64,000 nucleotides of DNA, from contig NZ_CP101655.1 of NCBI RefSeq assembly GCF_028830055.1, positions 1,326,132-1,390,131 of the forward strand, read 5' to 3'. Shown piece after piece: positions 26,277 through 35,596 of this stretch (positions are counted from its first letter, which is position 1; each line of letters begins with the position of its first letter). The stretch comes from Pseudomonas serboccidentalis (GTDB lineage Bacteria > Pseudomonadota > Gammaproteobacteria > Pseudomonadales > Pseudomonadaceae). The notes below the pieces were generated by a model that saw nothing but the letters and a program-made list of their open reading frames with translations, did no database searches and was not told where the DNA came from. The translations under genes and the position numbers were made by a program.

Positions 26277-27752
26277 TTACTCTTTGTCCAGCTTGCCAAC
26301 CAGCGACAGGGTGAAATCGGCACCCATGTACTTGAAGTGCGGGCGCACGTTCAGGCTGACGCGGTACCAGCCCGGCTCGCCTTCAACGTCGCTGACGATC
26401 ACTTGCGCAGCGCGCAGCGGACGACGGCCACGCACTTCGGCGCTCGGGTTTTCCTGGTCGGCCACGTACTGGCGGATCCACTTGTTCAGTTCCAGCTCGA
26501 GGTCGGTACGCTCTTTCCACGAACCGAGTTGCTCGCGCTGCAGCACTTTCAGGTAGTGAGCCAGGCGGTTGACGATCATCATGTACGGCAGTTGGGTACC
26601 GAGCTTGTAGTTCAGCTCTGCCGCCTTGCCTTCTGCGCTGATGCCGAAGAACTTCGGCTTCTGCACCGAGCTTGCGGAGAAGAACGCCGCGTTGTCGGAG
26701 CCTTTGCGCATGGTCAGGGAGATGAAGCCTTCCTCGGCCAGTTCGTATTCACGACGGTCGGAGACCAGAACCTCGGTAGGGATCTTGGTTTCGATTTCGC
26801 CCATGCTTTCGAAGTGGTGCAGCGGCAGGTCTTCAACCGCGCCACCGCTCTGTGGGCCGATGATGTTCGGGCACCAGCGGAATTTGGCGAAGCTGTCGGT
26901 CAGCTTGGTGCCGAACGCGAACGCGGTGTTGCCCCACAGGTAGTGCTCGTGGCTGTTGGCAACGGTTTCCTTGTACACGAACGACTTGACCGGGTTTTCT
27001 TCCGGATCGTACGGGTTACGCAGCAGGAAACGCGGCACGGTCAGGCCAACGTAGCGGGAGTCTTCCGACGTACGGAAGCTCTGCCATTTGGCGAATTGCG
27101 GGCCTTCGAAGTGGTCTTTCAGATCTTTCAGATCCGGCAGGCCGGTGAAGCTTTCCAGACCGAAGAATTTCGGGCCGGCCGCCGCGATGAACGGCGCGTG
27201 GGACATGCAGGATACGCTGGCCACGTACTGCATCAGCTTCACGTCCGGGGAGCTTGGGGACATGTAGTAGTTGGCGATGATCGCGCCAACCGGCTGACCA
27301 CCGAACTGGCCGTATTCAGCGGTGTAGATGTGCTTGTACAGGCCCGACTGCATGACTTCCGGCGAATCTTCGAAATCGTCCAGCAGGTCTTCTTTGGAGA
27401 CGTTGAGGATTTCGATCTTGATGTTTTCGCGGAAGTTGGTGCGGTCGACCAGCAACTGCAGACCACGCCACGAGGATTCCAGGGCCTGGAAGTCCGGGTG
27501 GTGCAGGATTTCGTCCATCTGACGGCTGAGCTTGGCATCGATCTCGGCGATCATGCGGTCAACCATGGCCTTCTTGACCGGCTCACCGTTGTTCTGCGGC
27601 TTGAGCAGTTCTTCGATGAACGCCGACACACCGCGTTTGGCGATGTCGTAGGCTTCGTCGTCCGGAGTCAGACGGGTTTCGGCGATGATGCTGTCGAGAA
27701 TGCTGTATTCGCCGCTGGCGGCGCTCTTCTCTTGTGCTGCGCTAGTGCTCAT
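26277..27752 (-). CDS. tssC: T6SS contractile sheath large subunit TssC (VipB)
   Basis: Encodes 491 residues. Diagnostic blocks are ILHHPDFQALESSWRGLQ, SCMSHAPFIAAAGPKFFG, VPRFLLRNPYD, and the C-terminal RPLRAAQVIVSDVEGEPGWY. Together with TssB it builds the contractile tube around the inner tube. It starts 25 bases below tssB. Confidence 0.98.
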   Translation of the reverse strand: MSTSAAQEKSAASGEYSILDSIIAETRLTPDDEAYDIAKRGVSAFIEELLKPQNNGEPVKKAMVDRMIAEIDAKLSRQMDEILHHPDFQALESSWRGLQLLVDRTNFRENIKIEILNVSKEDLLDDFEDSPEVMQSGLYKHIYTAEYGQFGGQPVGAIIANYYMSPSSPDVKLMQYVASVSCMSHAPFIAAAGPKFFGLESFTGLPDLKDLKDHFEGPQFAKWQSFRTSEDSRYVGLTVPRFLLRNPYDPEENPVKSFVYKETVANSHEHYLWGNTAFAFGTKLTDSFAKFRWCPNIIGPQSGGAVEDLPLHHFESMGEIETKIPTEVLVSDRREYELAEEGFISLTMRKGSDNAAFFSASSVQKPKFFGISAEGKAAELNYKLGTQLPYMMIVNRLAHYLKVLQREQLGSWKERTDLELELNKWIRQYVADQENPSAEVRGRRPLRAAQVIVSDVEGEPGWYRVSLNVRPHFKYMGADFTLSLVGKLDKE

Positions 27753-27777
27753 TGTGTTGGCTTCCTTGGCTGGAGTC

Positions 27778-28281
27778 TCAGGCGTCCGGGGCTGCGGCGT
27801 TCAGGCCCAGCTCACCGAGTACGCGACCGCGGGATTCGTCGTCGGCGAGCACGCCTTCGATCGCTTTACGGAACGCAGGCGCGTTACCCAGCGGGCCTTT
27901 GAGGGCCACCAGCGCATCGCGCAGTTCCATCAGTTTTTTCAGCTCAGGCACTTGCTCGACCAGGCTGGCCGGGTTGAAGTCCTTCATCGAATTGACGCGC
28001 AGTTGCACAGCCAGCTCGTCGGCCTCGCCATCTTCTTGCAGACGGTTTGGCACGCTCAGCGTCAGACCCAGTTCTTGCTTGGCCAACACTTCGTCGAAGG
28101 TCATCTTGTCGATGCTGATCGGCTTGCGATCTTCGATTTTGCGATCGTCCTTGCGGTGGGTGTAGTCACCGATTGCCAGCAGTTTCAGCGGCAGTTCAAT
28201 CTCTTCCTGAGCACCGCCAGTGGCGGGTTTGAAGGTGACGTTGATGCGTTCCTTGGGGGCTACCGAGCCTTCTTTGGCCAT
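27778..28281 (-). CDS. tssB: T6SS contractile sheath small subunit TssB (VipA)
   Basis: Encodes 167 residues. The start MAKEGSVAPKERINVTF with AGGAG upstream is chosen over the longer frame at 28347. The conserved ELPLKLLAIGDYTHR block (near 31-45) and the C-terminal helix are those of TssB. It forms heterodimers with TssC. It starts 32 bases below tssA. Confidence 0.97.
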   Translation of the reverse strand: MAKEGSVAPKERINVTFKPATGGAQEEIELPLKLLAIGDYTHRKDDRKIEDRKPISIDKMTFDEVLAKQELGLTLSVPNRLQEDGEADELAVQLRVNSMKDFNPASLVEQVPELKKLMELRDALVALKGPLGNAPAFRKAIEGVLADDESRGRVLGELGLNAAAPDA

Positions 28282-28313
28282 GGCTTTTCTCCTTGCGGTT
28301 GTGGCCCTGGGGC

Positions 28314-29876
28314 CTATTCGAGTACCACTTCGAGGTCGAGGTGGCACAGCCTGCGATAAATCTCTTCCTTGCGTTCACGCACTGCATGGTTCTGCGGTAA
28401 CAACTCGCAGCAACTGTGCAGCAGATGCAGCACTTCCAATGCAAGATCGGGCTCCCAGGCGTGCAGGCCTGAGTCCTGTAATGTCTGATCGAGGGTCTCG
28501 AGCTGGTTCTTGGCCAGTTCGTACTTCTTGGCCATGAAGCACAGCCGGGCAAGGGTGAACTGCCAGAAAAACCGCTCGCGCCCACCGTGGGCCGATTGCA
28601 GCCCTTGCTTGAGCGTCTGCACGGCAGGCTTCAGGCCTTCCTTGCGCAGCAGCGGCAGCACTTCCTGCAAGGCCTTTTCCCAGGCGGGCTGGGTTTCGAC
28701 GTCGTCGGTTTCGACCTTGCGCGGCGCACTGGCGCTTTGCAGGTGCGGCATGACATTGCCGGCGATCCACGCCCGGGTGGACGGATCGGCAAACGGCGCG
28801 CCGTCATGGAAACGACATTCGATGATGCCGGGCAGGCGCTGAACCAAAAGCGCGAAGTGGATTTCCACTTCGCGCATTGCCATCTCGGCGTTGAGGTTCT
28901 GGAGACATTCCCAGACCATCCTCTGGCCATCGAACCAGAACGGCGCCTTCGCCAGACTCGCCTCCAGTTCCACCAGCAGGTCGGCGTATTTGCCCTGATC
29001 GAATCGGTCCTGGTACTGCTTGAGTTTGTCGACAGGCAGGCCGCGCAGCACGGTGATCTGCTCGGCGTTGCGCTCGGGCACCGCGTCGATCGGCAGCCAA
29101 AGCAAGGTGCGGTTCAGGCGCAGGGCGCGCAGGTCGGTAGCCTTCTGCTTGAGCCACCAGGCACACAACGGGCGGGCGCTTTCCTGCTGGGCGCGCAAGG
29201 CCTTGTAGGCGTCCTTCTCGTTGTCGATCGGGGCGCCGGGCGTGAGCAACTGGCTCGCGGCCTGCTTGACCTGCGCCACCGCCGCGCCCACCACACCGGG
29301 GGCCGGCTGGTTGTCGGCCGCACGCTGGATCATGGTTTTCAGGCGACGGGAGAGCGGCAGCAGCAGCGGCGCATCGTCGCCCAGATGCTGGGTGCAAGCG
29401 GCATCGAGGCCGGCCAGGTGCTCGGACAACTGCCGGAACATCGGCAGCTGTTCCTTGATCGCGATGTTTTCGGTGAGCACCTGCTCCAGGCGCGGCACCA
29501 GCCAGCCGATGGCGGCGGCACGGGTGCGGGGTTTGAGCGGGTGAACGTCGGCCCAGTTGTTTTCCGACAGATGGTGCAGCAAGCCGAGGCCGGCCAGCAG
29601 CCCGGGGAAGGATTCACGCTGGTACAGCGACCAGGTCAGCCAGGCGCCGACCCGCAAATCCTTGGATTGGGTACGCAGCAGGTTTTCGCTGTTTTCACGG
29701 ATTTTCAGCCAGTCGATCTGCCCGCTTTCGTGCATCGACGAGGCTTTGGCCAGCTCGCTCTCCAGCGCCTCGAATTCGCTCGAAAAACGAACGTCTTCGC
29801 CCGCGAAATTCTCTTTGGAAACAGAGACTTTTGCGAGTTCGAGGTAATGGGCGGAAAGTTTGCTTGAGTAGGACAT
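28314..29876 (-). CDS. tssA: T6SS assembly cap protein TssA
   Basis: Encodes 520 residues, first gene of the minus-strand core. The N-terminal ImpA_N domain (about 30-150, with FPGLLAGLGLLHHLSENNWADVHP split by its Trp) and the long VasJ-type C-terminus are visible. It primes and caps sheath polymerisation. A 715-base gap with no gene separates it from the divergent vgrG-lipase gene; the core promoter must lie there. Confidence 0.95.
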   Translation of the reverse strand: MSYSSKLSAHYLELAKVSVSKENFAGEDVRFSSEFEALESELAKASSMHESGQIDWLKIRENSENLLRTQSKDLRVGAWLTWSLYQRESFPGLLAGLGLLHHLSENNWADVHPLKPRTRAAAIGWLVPRLEQVLTENIAIKEQLPMFRQLSEHLAGLDAACTQHLGDDAPLLLPLSRRLKTMIQRAADNQPAPGVVGAAVAQVKQAASQLLTPGAPIDNEKDAYKALRAQQESARPLCAWWLKQKATDLRALRLNRTLLWLPIDAVPERNAEQITVLRGLPVDKLKQYQDRFDQGKYADLLVELEASLAKAPFWFDGQRMVWECLQNLNAEMAMREVEIHFALLVQRLPGIIECRFHDGAPFADPSTRAWIAGNVMPHLQSASAPRKVETDDVETQPAWEKALQEVLPLLRKEGLKPAVQTLKQGLQSAHGGRERFFWQFTLARLCFMAKKYELAKNQLETLDQTLQDSGLHAWEPDLALEVLHLLHSCCELLPQNHAVRERKEEIYRRLCHLDLEVVLE

Positions 29877-30591
29877 CCATGGCCTTTATTTAGGATTACA
29901 GTCATGCGCCTATTGGAGTTGCAGCGGCGCGGGACAGTATCGAAGAGCAGTAAAGCGACTCATCCAATTGAGATGTGCTCTTTCAAGTGGGCGCATCGTA
30001 ATCACTATGATGGCCACTAGCAAGCATCTGGTTAAACAACAAGACGAAGTGTTCATTGGGCTGTGTAGGAGATCGCCCTATATGTGGCAGGGGAATCCCT
30101 GATAGCGATTTATATGGCACGCATTTGCCCTCCCCCCTCAGAACCCTTGATCCAGAGCGGCCCGCCCCAGCCTGAGCGTTTCGATCCGAACGCCCGTCCC
30201 GTTACTCGGCGGCAAGCATGACAATTCTTGGAAAAAATAGAAGTAGGACACTTCCGAAAATCCGATGAGCTTTTTAAAAATTTACCGGAGACAATGACAC
30301 AGAATAAAAGTGCCATCAATTTGATGTCATTTCATTTTTCTGAAACTTTTACCGCCTCGAGAAAAACTGTACTTCAGTGCTAACTCAATAATTATCGAAG
30401 TGACTTCCTACAGTCATTTCCCCCGATCCGCACGACACTTTCACGCCCGGAACGCTCTGACGAATGTCAGAGATACTTCTTACATCAATTTATTTCCTGC
30501 GTTGCTAGCGTGCCTTGGCAAATTCTTTTCGCGTGGCGATCAGGGACGATCGAACACCGCGCATCGACTCACGTTGCTTAAGGACAAGCGT
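29877..30591. other. 715-base divergent intergenic region of the T6SS locus
   Basis: No convincing gene. Base composition drops markedly between about 30230 and 30420. It must carry the promoter of tssA (leftward) and of the VgrG-lipase (rightward). The nearest thing to a sigma54 site is TGGCACG at 30115 with TTGC at 30125, on the plus strand, but the GG-GC spacing is 9 rather than 10. AAGGAC before 30592 is the ribosome binding site of the vgrG gene. Confidence 0.5.
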
Positions 30592-33500
30592 ATGTTCAGC
30601 ACGGGCAGTTGCGCGCTGTTTACCCTGCAAATTCCCGGAGTTCGCCACGACTTCAAGGTGCTCGCGTTCGCTGGTGATGAAGCCATCAGCAGCCTTTACG
30701 CTATCCGGATCGAGCTGGTCAGCGAGCGAGCGGATATCGATCTGGAAGGCCTGCTGAGTCAGCCGGCGTTTCTGCAATTCGGGTTCAACAACGAAGGTAT
30801 TCACGGGCGTATTGAAGATGTGCGAGCGGGTGAAAGCGGAAAACGCCTGAGCCACTATGAGCTGACGCTGGTGCCTGCGTTGCATTACTTGCAGTTCAGC
30901 CAGGATCAGCGGATTTTTCAGCAGCGTACGGTGCCGCAGATCATCGCGCAGGTGCTCAAGCGTCATGGCATTCAAGGTGATGCGTTTACCTTTCATGTCA
31001 CCCCGAACCCGTCACGCGACTATTGCACTCAGTACGCGGAAAGCGACTTTGAATTCATTCAGCGTCTGTGTGCCGAGGACGGGATCGCCTGGCATCACCA
31101 GCACTCGGCTGACGGCCATTTGCTGGTGTTCACCGATGACCAGGTGTTTCTTCCGAAGTTGGCTGCGACGCCATATCAGCACGAATCCGGCATGGTGGCC
31201 GAGCATCGGGTGATCAGCCGATTCCGTGTGCGCAACAGCACTCGCACCAGCACTGTCACCCGTCGTGACTACGACCTGAAACGCCCGAGTCTGTTGCTTG
31301 AAAGCCGCTTCACCGCCGGGTTCACTCCAACCCTGGAGGACTACCGTTATCCACTGCTGATCGAAAACGAGAAGCGCGGCAAGCAAATTGCCCGTCAGGC
31401 ACTGGAGCGCCACCGTAGCGATTACGAACGGGGCGACGGAGAAAGCGATCAGACGAATCTGCGTTGCGGTCACTTGTTTGAGCTAACCGGACACCCGCGT
31501 AAACAGTGCAACGACCTGTGGCTTCTGCTGAGCGTTGCCCATGAAGGCCGACAGCCACAAGTGCTTGAGGAGTCCAGCACCAGCGACGTCAAAACCGCCG
31601 ATGGCTTTACCCAAGGCTACCGAAATCGCTTTAGCGTGATTCCCGCCGAGGTGGTGTTCAGGCCTGCGCTGCCGGCGTCACGCCGCCCGCTGGTGACTCA
31701 GACCGCACGGGTTACCGGCCCCGAAGGCGAAGAGATTTACTGCGATGAGTTCGGTCGCGTGAAGATAGAACTGCCCTGGGATCGCACAGAACTCAACAGT
31801 GAGCGCAGCAGTTGCTGGGTACGCGTGGCGAGCAGTTGGGCCGGGGATCATTTCGGTGCCGTGACCCTTCCGCGCATAGGCATGGAAGTCGTGGTGACCT
31901 TTCTGGAGGGCGATCCGGACAAACCGCTGATCACCGGTTGTGTGGCCAACAGAGTTACAGCGCCGCCCTACTCTTTACCCGAGCACAAGACCAGAACCGT
32001 CTTGCGCAGCGAAAGCTCGCCGCGCAATGGCGGATACACCGAACTGTCGATCGAGGATCGCGCCGGGCAGGAACTGATCTACCTGCACGCGCAACGCGAC
32101 ATGGCCCGGAAAGTCGGCCACGACAGTCAACTGGAAGTAGGCAACGAACGACGCGAGAGCATCAACGGCAACAGCCTGACGAACGTTGGTAAAAACCTCG
32201 ACCTCCAAGCCGGTCTACACGTGCTGCTCAAGGCCGGAGCCAATGTGGTGCTGGACGCCGGAGCCAGCATCACGTTGAAAGCCGGCGGCCACCATATCGT
32301 GATCGACGCTGACGGCATTTTCAGCAGCACCGAAATCGAGACCGGCGGCAAACTTCGCAACAGTGCAGGCGCCAGTCTGCTGCCGATGCTGGATGGCGCA
32401 TTACCCGCCGACTCAGCCCTCCCGCCAAAGGCCCTTGTGGAGGACGAGCTCGAAGAAGAGGAGGAAGAAGTCGATCTGGAGGACGAGGTGCCGGATGGGG
32501 TTACCTTGCGCATCGGCGTGTTTTTCGATGGTACGGGGAACAATAAAGCCAACAGCGAGACGGTCGCCGCCTGCTACGCCCCGGATGCCAACCTCGCGGA
32601 AGCGGCCGAAGAGATACAGAAACACTGCGCCGCCTATGGCTATGACGGGAATGGGAGTTCGCCGGATAACAGTTATGGGAATGATGTGAGCAATATTGCG
32701 AGGTTGTATGAGTTGTATACGGATCATGCCTTCGAAGCACTACCGGGGAATGCAAAAAACGCTTCTTTGCGTGTGTACATCGAAGGTATTGGCACTACAG
32801 CTGACGGGAACGACTCACTTTACTCACAAGCAACGGGCAGAGGTGATACAGGAGTCTCAGCTCGCGTGGAACAGAGCCCTGAAAAAATCATTGGTCGAAT
32901 GCGGTTACTGATGGAAAAGAACCCCAGCTTGCTAATTGAAAAAATCGAGTTCGATATCTTCGGTTTCAGTCGAGGTGCAGCATCTGCTCGACACTTTGTA
33001 AATGAGGTGCTCAAGGGCGAGCGCAGTATTCTTGCAAGTGCCCTGCCGGCCGGTTCTCCAGCATTATCCAGCAGCTTTGATTGGCACCCACAATCGAGCA
33101 TCACCATTAATTTCATTGGCTTGTTTGACACCGTCGCAGCAATCGCCAACCCATGGCTGTTCGACTTTACCGGCGCCAATAGCAGAAACCCCGGCGTCAA
33201 TTTGAAACTCCCGGACGGTTGTGCCAACAAGGTGGTGCATCTGGTTGCGCGTGACGAATTCCGTGAAAACTTCGCGCTTAACAGCCTGGGTGACATCGAC
33301 CTGGTTTTGCCCGGCTCACACTCGGATCTGGGCGGCGGCTACTTGCCCAGAGCCAAGGAAAAACTTCTGTTGGGCAACCCGATCACCAGCACCATCGGCC
33401 AAAGCATGCTGGCGACCCGCAGTTCCGCCTACCTTGCTGCCGAAAAGGAAGCTTATTCCTGGTATGCAAAAGGTGTCATCGAAGATGACGGTTCGGGTAA

Positions 33501-33942
33501 CGAACTGGGAGTGGCACTCTGGGAAAGAGCCTTGACGCAATCACCTGGAAAGGGGAAACCCGATCAGGAACCTCAGAAGCGGGTTTATGCGGCGGCCAGC
33601 ATTGAACGCCCGGTACACGGTGAGCTGTCGCTGGTATATCTGCGCATCATGCGCGAACTTGCCGTCAGAGCGGGTGTGCCGTTCAAGGCTATTCCTGACA
33701 TGCCGGCTTTAAACCTGCCCGAAGAGTTGATACCTATCCATAAGAAACTCCAGGCTTACGCATTGGGTGAGTCTTCCGTTGAAGGATTGACGATCAAAGA
33801 GCGCGCGTTGTTGCGAAGTCGCTATATCCATCTTTCTGCTCACTGGAATGCCGCCAAGGGCCTGAGCAGCAGCGACATGAACATTGTTTTCATCAACCGA
33901 CCAGCCAAAAACAGCCAACGCGTGGTGCACCCCCATGAGTAA
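30592..33942 (+). CDS. VgrG fused to a Tle1-type (DUF2235) phospholipase
   Basis: Encodes 1116 residues. Residues 1 to about 615 are a full VgrG: gp27-like hub, OB-fold (GDHFGAVTLPRIGMEVVVTF) and DUF2345-like needle. A very acidic linker (about 619-637, mostly Glu/Asp) joins it to a DUF2235/Tle1 alpha/beta hydrolase starting at RIGVFFDGTGNN (640). GFSRG puts the probable nucleophile at Ser793, with Asp846 (GLFDTVA) and His910 (GSHSDLGGGY) as plausible triad partners. Such enzymes cleave membrane phospholipids in the target periplasm. The ATG at 30592 has AAGGAC upstream; the 64 extra codons back to 30400 do not look like VgrG. The stop overlaps a lipoprotein gene by eight bases. Confidence 0.93.
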   Translation: MFSTGSCALFTLQIPGVRHDFKVLAFAGDEAISSLYAIRIELVSERADIDLEGLLSQPAFLQFGFNNEGIHGRIEDVRAGESGKRLSHYELTLVPALHYLQFSQDQRIFQQRTVPQIIAQVLKRHGIQGDAFTFHVTPNPSRDYCTQYAESDFEFIQRLCAEDGIAWHHQHSADGHLLVFTDDQVFLPKLAATPYQHESGMVAEHRVISRFRVRNSTRTSTVTRRDYDLKRPSLLLESRFTAGFTPTLEDYRYPLLIENEKRGKQIARQALERHRSDYERGDGESDQTNLRCGHLFELTGHPRKQCNDLWLLLSVAHEGRQPQVLEESSTSDVKTADGFTQGYRNRFSVIPAEVVFRPALPASRRPLVTQTARVTGPEGEEIYCDEFGRVKIELPWDRTELNSERSSCWVRVASSWAGDHFGAVTLPRIGMEVVVTFLEGDPDKPLITGCVANRVTAPPYSLPEHKTRTVLRSESSPRNGGYTELSIEDRAGQELIYLHAQRDMARKVGHDSQLEVGNERRESINGNSLTNVGKNLDLQAGLHVLLKAGANVVLDAGASITLKAGGHHIVIDADGIFSSTEIETGGKLRNSAGASLLPMLDGALPADSALPPKALVEDELEEEEEEVDLEDEVPDGVTLRIGVFFDGTGNNKANSETVAACYAPDANLAEAAEEIQKHCAAYGYDGNGSSPDNSYGNDVSNIARLYELYTDHAFEALPGNAKNASLRVYIEGIGTTADGNDSLYSQATGRGDTGVSARVEQSPEKIIGRMRLLMEKNPSLLIEKIEFDIFGFSRGAASARHFVNEVLKGERSILASALPAGSPALSSSFDWHPQSSITINFIGLFDTVAAIANPWLFDFTGANSRNPGVNLKLPDGCANKVVHLVARDEFRENFALNSLGDIDLVLPGSHSDLGGGYLPRAKEKLLLGNPITSTIGQSMLATRSSAYLAAEKEAYSWYAKGVIEDDGSGNELGVALWERALTQSPGKGKPDQEPQKRVYAAASIERPVHGELSLVYLRIMRELAVRAGVPFKAIPDMPALNLPEELIPIHKKLQAYALGESSVEGLTIKERALLRSRYIHLSAHWNAAKGLSSSDMNIVFINRPAKNSQRVVHPHE

Positions 33943-34606
33943 CTTCGCTCGACTCATCAAAAAATGCACGAGCCTGTCTTTAGGATTGCTTTTGGCTGGC
34001 TGCACACAAAGCCACGCTCAACCGACTGACAAACAGCCATGGTTCCTCGGCTTTGGAGCACCGGACTACATGGAGGTCTGGATTGAAACAGCAGACGTTG
34101 TAGATGTCCGAGAGCGAGTGTTTCGGCGTGCAGGAGCAGGGATCGCATCGGTACGAAGGCCGCACGATAACCAGGGCACCCCAGTGGGCTGGCCTGACAG
34201 TCCCGGCAGCGGTGCCGGTCGCGACGTCATCGGCGCCGGCCTACCCCGTTTGATCTACGTCCGCTGGCAATCCCTGGCTGAGCCGCAAACCTACGAGGCG
34301 TACATCGTCATTTCAGAGTCGGCCCGGGAGATCATGCGCAAACCCGAAAAAGCTTTCTGCAGGGCTGATGGCAAATGGATCACCGACTACCGCGACGACA
34401 TCGGTATTGGTCTGGCACCCGGCGGCATCGCCAAGGTCTGGCTGGGTGGGCCCTGCCTGAAGGCAATCGAGATTACTCGGGTCGAAGGCAGCGTAGTAAA
34501 GCGAGGCCCGTATCAAGGGGAAAACGGGGGGCGGTATGCCTTACCTCTATCACCGGAGTCCAAAGCCTACATCGACAAATTCGGCATTCCTTATGGTTCT
34601 TGGTAA
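33935..34606 (+). CDS. lipoprotein, DUF2931-like, copy 1 (candidate Tle1 immunity)
   Basis: Encodes 223 residues. A signal peptide with lipobox LAGC puts the lipidated Cys near 26, so the mature protein is tethered in the envelope. The body includes PWFLGFGAPDYMEVWIE, LPRLIYVRWQSLAEPQTYE and a C-terminal DKFGIPYGSW; the IYVRWQSLAE block recalls DUF2931. It begins inside the last codons of the VgrG-lipase gene, so the two are translationally coupled. Known Tle1 immunity proteins (Tli1) are also lipoproteins, which supports an immunity role. The ATG at 33935 is chosen over 33884 because the earlier residues are polar and unlike a signal peptide. Confidence 0.8.
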   Translation: MSNFARLIKKCTSLSLGLLLAGCTQSHAQPTDKQPWFLGFGAPDYMEVWIETADVVDVRERVFRRAGAGIASVRRPHDNQGTPVGWPDSPGSGAGRDVIGAGLPRLIYVRWQSLAEPQTYEAYIVISESAREIMRKPEKAFCRADGKWITDYRDDIGIGLAPGGIAKVWLGGPCLKAIEITRVEGSVVKRGPYQGENGGRYALPLSPESKAYIDKFGIPYGSW

Positions 34607-35294
34607 AGACAATCCGGCCATCACGCCGAGGAAACCGACCCATCGCATCAAAAGATGCATAAGCCTGTTCTCATGGTTGCTATTGGCGGGTTGCACGCAA
34701 AGCCATGCTCAACCGACTGACAAACTTCCATGGTTCCTTGGCTTCTCAGCACCGGCCTATATGGAGGTATGGATCGAAACAGCGGATGTAGTGGGTATCA
34801 AGGAACGAGTATTTCAACGTGCGGGAAGTGGCATTGCGTCTGTCCCTACGCCTCCGAACAATCAAGGCAAAGCAAGAGGCTGGGTTAGTAACAATGGTGC
34901 AGGTAAAGGCAAGTATGTAACCGGCGCCGACCTGCCTCGCCTGATCTACGTGCGTTGGCAATCCCTGGCCGAACCCCAAACCTATGAGGCTTACATCGTC
35001 ATTCCCGAGTCCGCCCGGGAAATCATGCGTAACCCCGAAAAGGCGTTTTGCCGCTTTGGTGCAAAGTGGATCACCGAAACCCGCGACAACATGGGTATTG
35101 GTCTGGCTCCGGGCGGCATCGCCAAAGTGTGGCTAGGAGGGGCTTGTCTGAAGGCAATCGAAATTGCCCGAGTACAGGGAACGATTAACCCAATAGGTCC
35201 TTACGAAGGAAAATCCGGTGGTAAACACCGACCTCTCTCAGAAGAATCCAAAGCCTACATCGACAAATTCGGCATTCCGTTTGGAAGCTGGTAA
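34593..35294 (+). CDS. lipoprotein, DUF2931-like, copy 2 (tandem duplicate)
   Basis: Encodes up to 233 residues and is a clear duplicate of the preceding gene: the stretch around CTQSHAQPTDK, the MEVWIETADVV block, the LPRLIYVRWQSLAEPQTYEAY block and the closing DKFGIPFGSW are nearly the same. The copies differ most around 60-90 residues into the mature protein (Gly/Asn-rich here, Arg/Pro-rich in copy 1). The start is uncertain: the ATG at 34593 overlaps copy 1 by 14 bases and gives a longer, basic leader before the lipobox LAGC. A second immunity copy may widen protection against variant lipases. Confidence 0.78.
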   Translation: MVLGKDNPAITPRKPTHRIKRCISLFSWLLLAGCTQSHAQPTDKLPWFLGFSAPAYMEVWIETADVVGIKERVFQRAGSGIASVPTPPNNQGKARGWVSNNGAGKGKYVTGADLPRLIYVRWQSLAEPQTYEAYIVIPESAREIMRNPEKAFCRFGAKWITETRDNMGIGLAPGGIAKVWLGGACLKAIEIARVQGTINPIGPYEGKSGGKHRPLSEESKAYIDKFGIPFGSW

Positions 35295-35341
35295 GGAGAG
35301 CGGCGATTCCCGCCAGGAAACAAAGTACTCCGCCCTCCATA

Positions 35342-35379
35342 AAAAAGGTTCTTCCCGGAAAACCGTGAAGAACCTTTTT
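35342..35379 (+). terminator. terminator of the VgrG-lipase/lipoprotein operon
   Basis: A 13-base perfect stem AAAAAGGTTCTTC / GAAGAACCTTTTT with a 12-base loop, ending in five T on the plus strand. The A-run on the other side makes it work in both directions, serving also the levansucrase gene end. Confidence 0.85.
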
Positions 35380-35430
35380 ACAGATGCGCCAGACATGGCG
35401 AACAGGAGGCGGTAGCGGAGGGAAGATACC

Positions 35431-35462
35431 CGTTACTGGCTGCATCCTTGCAGCCAGTAACG
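35431..35462. repeat. perfect 14-base-pair hairpin without T-tract
   Basis: Arms CGTTACTGGCTGCA and TGCAGCCAGTAACG around the loop TCCT. Neither side is followed by a run of T, so it is not an ordinary terminator. It lies in the 302-base gap between the second lipoprotein gene and the levansucrase gene, where nothing else beyond the preceding terminator can be read. Confidence 0.7.
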
Positions 35463-35596
35463 AAGGACTATTGCTACACACTATTCAATGGGGCTTGCGA
35501 TCAACGTCGCAGTGAATCAGGCGGGATATCTCGATCATATCCACAACGTTTTTTTCATCGACCTCAAACCCGCTGCCTGAAAGCCCTGTATCGCTA

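Noticed and set aside
30115..30128. Possible sigma54 promoter TGGCACG...TTGC in the tssA/vgrG gap
   Set aside because: The GG and GC elements are 9 rather than 10 bases apart, which normally abolishes RpoN recognition, and it lies far from either start.
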